DNA of 46,498 bases from Candidatus Fermentibacterota bacterium. GTDB lineage: Bacteria; Fermentibacterota; Fermentibacteria; Fermentibacterales; JCC-6. Positions 43,060 through 46,498 of the stretch are shown in pieces (position 1 is the first letter of the stretch; every line of letters starts with the position of its first letter). The notes beneath the pieces were generated by a model. That model did not search any database. It saw nothing but the letters and a program-made list of their open reading frames with translations, and was not told where the DNA came from. The stretch lies in assembly GCA_030592645.1 (NCBI GenBank), contig JAUVIR010000022.1, forward strand, positions 1-46,498. Direction: 5' to 3'. Both the position numbers and the translations under genes were made by a program.

Positions 43060-44294
43060 TAGAAAAGATCATGTCATCGCACGGTGGAGGAAATTGCGGT
43101 CCAGGAGATGTGGTCTGGATAGATATTGACAACAGAACGGCGAGGGATTTCGCGGGAGCCAGTGTAGTGGGCAATCTTGAGAAGTACGGAGGCGACTCCC
43201 CTATAGCTGAAAAATCAAAAACCTTTTTTACTTTCGACTGCAATGTTCCCGCCAACACCATTCCTTACGCCAACAATCAGCAGCGAATCAGGATCTTTGC
43301 CAGAAAGCACGACCTGAAGGTTTACGATGTTGATGCCGGTATTGGTTCTCATGTTGTGATCGAAGAAAAATTCGCCAGGCCAGGAACTACAACGGTTGGG
43401 ACGGACAGTCACCTGAATATCATGGGTTCCGTGGGAGCCTTCGGGCAGGGAATGGGAGACGTGGATATCGCTTACGCCTTCAAGACAGGGAAAGTGTGGT
43501 TTGAAGTTCCAGAATCGATCAGGGTTACCCTTGAGGGACTGCCGGCGGACGGAACGGAAGCCAAGGACATTGCACTGGCCATGCTCCGGCGGTTCAGCAG
43601 CCATGAACTCCTGGGCAAGTCAATTGAGATTTACGGCCCATGGGTGCAAAGCGCTTCTCTTGAAGACTGCGTAACCCTTTCGAGCCTTGCGACTGAAATG
43701 GGAGCCATAATCGCGCTCATACCACCGAATGACAATGTACTGGAATTTTTCGGCATAACCCGCAACGAAGCTGTTTATGCGGATTCGGATGCTGCTTATC
43801 TGGAAGATTACACTCTTGATATAGAAGGTCTGAAGCCTCTGATCGCTGCTCCTCCCAGTCCTACGAATGTTTTTCCGGTATCGGAAAAAACCGATGTTAA
43901 AGTCGATGGAGTTTTTATTGGAAGCTGTACCAATGGAACCTACAAGGATCTGAAGTATGCGGCAGAACTTCTGAAAGGCCGCAAAGTAGCTCCCGGTGTC
44001 ATGCTGAAGGTTGTGCCCGCGACCAGGGCGACCTGGGCCAGGCTTCTAGGAGAAGGGCTTCTGAAGGACATATTCGACGCGGGTGGTATCGTCAGCAACG
44101 CGGGGTGCGGCGGGTGCGCCTCGGGTCAGATCGGTATGACCGGAGAAGGAGAAGTACAGATAAGTACATCCAACAGGAATTTCAAGGGCAAACAGGGCAA
44201 GGGGAATACATACCTGGCAGGGATTGGTACGGCAGTTGCCTCCGCTGTACTTGGCAGAATTGCTTCCGTGCATGATCTGAAGGAGGTATTGTAA
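43044..44294 (+). CDS. LeuC-like aconitase-superfamily large subunit with altered active-site residues
   Basis: A 416-residue large subunit of the 3-isopropylmalate dehydratase/homoaconitase group. The [4Fe-4S] ligands are Cys295 (GSCTNG), Cys355 and Cys358 (NAGCGGC), and GTDSH (118-122) and STSNRNFKGKQG are conserved. Two usual active-site positions differ: the DH pair is DC (FTFDCNVPAN, Cys66) and the GIxHQ motif is GIGSH (Ser102, His103). The substrate may therefore not be isopropylmalate or citrate. AGGAGG lies five bases before the ATG, inside the preceding gene. The next gene encodes the small subunit. No leuA or leuB is nearby. Confidence 0.87.
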   Translation: MGRTLIEKIMSSHGGGNCGPGDVVWIDIDNRTARDFAGASVVGNLEKYGGDSPIAEKSKTFFTFDCNVPANTIPYANNQQRIRIFARKHDLKVYDVDAGIGSHVVIEEKFARPGTTTVGTDSHLNIMGSVGAFGQGMGDVDIAYAFKTGKVWFEVPESIRVTLEGLPADGTEAKDIALAMLRRFSSHELLGKSIEIYGPWVQSASLEDCVTLSSLATEMGAIIALIPPNDNVLEFFGITRNEAVYADSDAAYLEDYTLDIEGLKPLIAAPPSPTNVFPVSEKTDVKVDGVFIGSCTNGTYKDLKYAAELLKGRKVAPGVMLKVVPATRATWARLLGEGLLKDIFDAGGIVSNAGCGGCASGQIGMTGEGEVQISTSNRNFKGKQGKGNTYLAGIGTAVASAVLGRIASVHDLKEVL

Positions 44295-44812
44295 TGGCGC
44301 ACGATATGATTCTCAAAGGAAGGCTCTGGATTCTGAGTGAAAACGGGAAGCTCTTCAGCGATATCGATACGGATATGATATACCACAACGCCCATCTCGC
44401 TGTAACCGATATAGATAAAATGGGTCAGTACGCTTTCGGCAACCTTGAAGGTTACAGGGATTTTTCGTCACAGGCAAGACCGGGTGATCTCGTTCTTGCC
44501 GGTGAGAATTTTGGCTCCGGCAGTTCACGTCAGCACGCGGTAGATTGTTTCAAGGCTCTCGGTGTTCAGGCTGTTATAGCGCGGTCTTTCGGTGCTATAT
44601 ACAAGAGGAACGCCATAAACAGCGGTTTTCCGATTATCGAACTTCCAGATCTGCCTGATGAACCTTTCAATCAGTTTGACCAGATAGAACTGAATCTTGA
44701 AGATGGTACTCTCAGTGCATGGGATAACAGGTATCAGGGTAATCCCATGAGCGAAGTCGCCAGAGATATATACCTTGCTGGAGGGCTCTTTCAATACGCT
44801 GAAAAAATGTAG
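44294..44812 (+). CDS. LeuD-like aconitase-superfamily small subunit
   Basis: A 172-residue swivel-domain subunit. Its substrate-binding loop is GENFGSGSSRQHAVDCFKALGVQAVIARSFGAIYKRNAINSG with conserved serines and Arg; the first part also reads DIDTDMIYHNAHL, the usual D-x-DTD start. It starts at the last base of the LeuC-like stop (TAATG) and would form a heterodimer or heterotetramer with it. The short form resembles the archaeal and homoaconitase-type small subunits. It is the last gene of the operon. Confidence 0.9.
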   Translation: MAHDMILKGRLWILSENGKLFSDIDTDMIYHNAHLAVTDIDKMGQYAFGNLEGYRDFSSQARPGDLVLAGENFGSGSSRQHAVDCFKALGVQAVIARSFGAIYKRNAINSGFPIIELPDLPDEPFNQFDQIELNLEDGTLSAWDNRYQGNPMSEVARDIYLAGGLFQYAEKM

Positions 44813-44840
44813 GCAGTCTCCTGCAGATTGATCGGGATAA

Positions 44841-45239
44841 CTACTTCATATCGGAACGTGTGTACTCTTCGCAGATGTGGAGAGGACCGTTGGAGTTTGA
44901 GGTGATGAAGGGAACGTTCATAGTTGCGCTTTCTTCTTCCTCCAGCTCCATGGCGACTTTCCGGGACGCTTTTACAATCCGATCCATGGTATTTGAATCC
45001 TGTGAAAGATCGATTTCATGCTGTTTTTGAAACCGTTCTACTGTCAGATCGAAGATTATCTGCGCCCAATCCCTGTTGAATTCCATTGCTTCCGTTTCAG
45101 AATTATTACCCTTACCTTTGAGGGTAGAGATCAGGAATGAACTCCCGCAGAAATCACATTGCCCTGTTTTGCTTCCGGGGATAAATTTAAGATTCGCACT
45201 GCAGTTGGGACACTTCTTGAAGATAAAATCAATGCTCAT
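44841..45239 (-). CDS. Small zinc-ribbon protein, function unknown
   Basis: A 132-residue protein with one N-terminal zinc ribbon (CPNCSANLKF...CDFCGSSF), followed by a mostly helical, acidic region (for example MDRIVKASRKVAMELEEEE). There is no membrane segment or signal peptide. GAGG precedes the ATG by five bases. The gene stands alone and converges with the LeuD-like gene. Its zinc ribbon is of the same style as those in the proteins at 24265 and 32602, but they share no other similarity. Confidence 0.7.
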   Translation of the reverse strand: MSIDFIFKKCPNCSANLKFIPGSKTGQCDFCGSSFLISTLKGKGNNSETEAMEFNRDWAQIIFDLTVERFQKQHEIDLSQDSNTMDRIVKASRKVAMELEEEESATMNVPFITSNSNGPLHICEEYTRSDMK

Positions 45240-45444
45240 TGTAACCTCATCTGATTCGGTGATGGAACTGATAGGAATACTCCTATTATTCTATTCTTTC
45301 ATCTGAAACAAATAATAGCCCATAAAGCTCTTAGCCGTCAATGGCATGTCCGGCTGTGAACCACTCGTATCCTTGACCGTGAGTGTATCCGGCAATATGC
45401 ATTGAGGACAAGATTCTCACATCTGACTCAAGGAGGTCACTTGG

Positions 45445-46498
45445 ATGAAAATATTGTTTATTCCGATTCTTCTGCTCAGTGTATCTGTTTCATGGTGTCA
45501 GATTGGATACCAGCCGATTGACGGTTTCTTGCTCTGGTATTTGAACAGCCTGACTGAATCAAGCTCAGCGCACGTAGCGGACGTTTGGGATTTTGATACC
45601 ACCGAACTCCCGAATGATATCAATAAACTTGTTTTGACTTGTGTCGAGGTTTTCGATGATTCGCTGGATATCTATCTTCTTGGTATCTCTCCAGAAAACA
45701 ATACCCCATTTCTAATGGCAATCAGCGGATACAGGGGGGAATACTGCTGTGAAAACGTCAGCGTGCGTTATCATGAAGAAGAAGATGAGTTCGAACTCAA
45801 ATTCTATATACCCGGATGTGCCAGGATATGTGGAGGGTATTATAGATGGAATATTGATAATCAATCCCTGGTACAGTTGCGCTGTTACACAGAAGATACT
45901 GCTCTGGAGGCGCTGACGAAGGCAGACAGCCTTCTGGTTGAAGGGGATATCACCGAAGCAATAGATGAGCTGAGCAGTATCCAGCATATGTTTACCCGCT
46001 ATTATTACGATCCTGATGAAATGATCGCCCGTCTGCTTAGAATCGTCAACAGAACTGCCCTCGAAGAGGCGGATGCAGGCAATTACCAGGAGGCGGTGGC
46101 TCTTTTCGATTATTTATCTAATTACAACCGGATGTCGTTTCAATGGTACACATCCTTTATTGACAGCCTTGACTACATGGAATCCGATCGTTCGATTTAC
46201 ATGAGCTTCAGCGAATATGTCATGATTCTTAATAATTATGCTTTTCCCCTCGAACAGACAGATGGTCTTTTCCTCTCTCAGATGATCCTTAGAATAGTAC
46301 TGGACCTTCAGCCATCCAGAATTGTCGCCCATCTCAATATCGCGGATGTTCTGTGGAAACTGGCTGAATTCGCAGAGGCATCCGAGCATTACAGTATCTA
46401 TCAGGAGATGATGACTGACCGTGATTTAACCGATCAGATTCCCCTTCGTGTTCATGAGAGGCAAACTTCGCTGCTTACAGCATCAGCTGATTCGGTCA
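45445..46498 (+). CDS. Secreted tetratricopeptide-like protein (truncated by the window end)
   Basis: Open from ATG 45445 to the right edge (351 codons without a stop). AGGAGG at 45431-45436 sits eight bases before the ATG. The first 18 residues are a signal peptide (MKILFIPILLLSVSVSWC); the Cys at its end could be a lipidation site, although the lipobox is weak. A beta-rich part with several cysteines (EYCCEN, PGCARICGGYY) follows, then helical repeats of TPR type from about residue 155 (ALTKADSLLVEGDITEAIDEL, ALEEADAGNYQEAVALFDYL, HLNIADVLWKLAEFAEASEHY). Function unknown; it probably holds a protein complex at the cell surface. Confidence 0.75.
   Translation, partial: MKILFIPILLLSVSVSWCQIGYQPIDGFLLWYLNSLTESSSAHVADVWDFDTTELPNDINKLVLTCVEVFDDSLDIYLLGISPENNTPFLMAISGYRGEYCCENVSVRYHEEEDEFELKFYIPGCARICGGYYRWNIDNQSLVQLRCYTEDTALEALTKADSLLVEGDITEAIDELSSIQHMFTRYYYDPDEMIARLLRIVNRTALEEADAGNYQEAVALFDYLSNYNRMSFQWYTSFIDSLDYMESDRSIYMSFSEYVMILNNYAFPLEQTDGLFLSQMILRIVLDLQPSRIVAHLNIADVLWKLAEFAEASEHYSIYQEMMTDRDLTDQIPLRVHERQTSLLTASADSV

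Noticed and set aside
45283-45318. Inverted repeat CTATTATT...AATAATAG
   Set aside because: The stem is only 8 AT-rich pairs with a 20-base loop and lies within a promoter-like AT-rich region; not convincing as terminator or operator.
1-46498. CRISPR arrays, phage genes, restriction or toxin-antitoxin systems
   Set aside because: No regularly spaced direct repeats with unique spacers, and no proteins with the hallmark motifs of these systems were found.

Overview
The window reads as a chromosomal segment of an uncultivated Gram-negative bacterium from a lineage related to the FCB group (Fermentibacteria/Aegiribacteria-like is my best guess; this is inference, as there is no rRNA in the window). 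The reasons are four secreted proteins with a C-terminal PNP...SGR beta-sandwich tail of the type IX secretion kind, a gingipain-type C25 peptidase, an outer-membrane porin, several lipoproteins, and frequent TTG/GTG starts. Coding density is high, no gap exceeds about 300 bases, and I see no tRNA, rRNA, CRISPR array or transposase.

Layout. 0-3.6 kb: tail of an unknown gene, a short family-A DNA polymerase, two small envelope proteins. 3.6-10.8 kb: TPR-GGDEF diguanylate cyclase (minus), C25 peptidase, SGNH-hydrolase membrane protein, and an FG-GAP/VCBS repeat protein whose frame is crossed by one TGA. 10.8-16 kb (minus): M28 peptidase, HPt protein, Sm-like partner gene plus pilT, beta-propeller lipoprotein, cyclic-nucleotide-binding protein. 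16-24.1 kb (plus): a complete phosphate regulon (MIF-like tautomerase, phoB, phoR, a four-repeat Pho box, porin, pstS-pstC-pstA-pstB-phoU). 24.2-32.6 kb: zinc-ribbon/propeller protein, flippase, methyltransferase, two tailed secreted proteins, TrmB-type regulator. 32.6-39.1 kb: zinc-ribbon membrane metalloprotease-like protein, selenoprotein SelD, arfB, a second propeller lipoprotein between two copies of a palindromic repeat, EamA transporter, DUF362 ferredoxin. 39.2-44.8 kb: a tight operon of alanine racemase, class-II-like cyclic nucleotide phosphodiesterase, NamZ-like muramidase, phosphoesterase and a LeuC/LeuD-like pair. The window ends inside a secreted tetratricopeptide-like gene.

The most important observation concerns selenium. 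SelD (33389-34609, minus) has an in-frame TGA exactly at its catalytic Cys/Sec position, followed by a bacterial-SECIS-like hairpin. The FG-GAP protein at 9581-10738 also has one in-frame TGA, followed by a perfect 8-bp hairpin at the same distance (loop begins 23 versus 22 nt after the TGA) with the same apical sequence CAGGYTG. TGA is a normal stop for many other genes here. I therefore propose that the FG-GAP protein is a secreted selenoprotein with a vicinal Sec-Cys pair, a family I do not know to be described.

Other points of note are the Pho box array with exact 11-bp periodicity, the MIF-like gene translated just ahead of phoB, the mobile palindromic repeats that supply the end of a transporter gene, and the aconitase-like LeuC with two altered active-site histidine positions.
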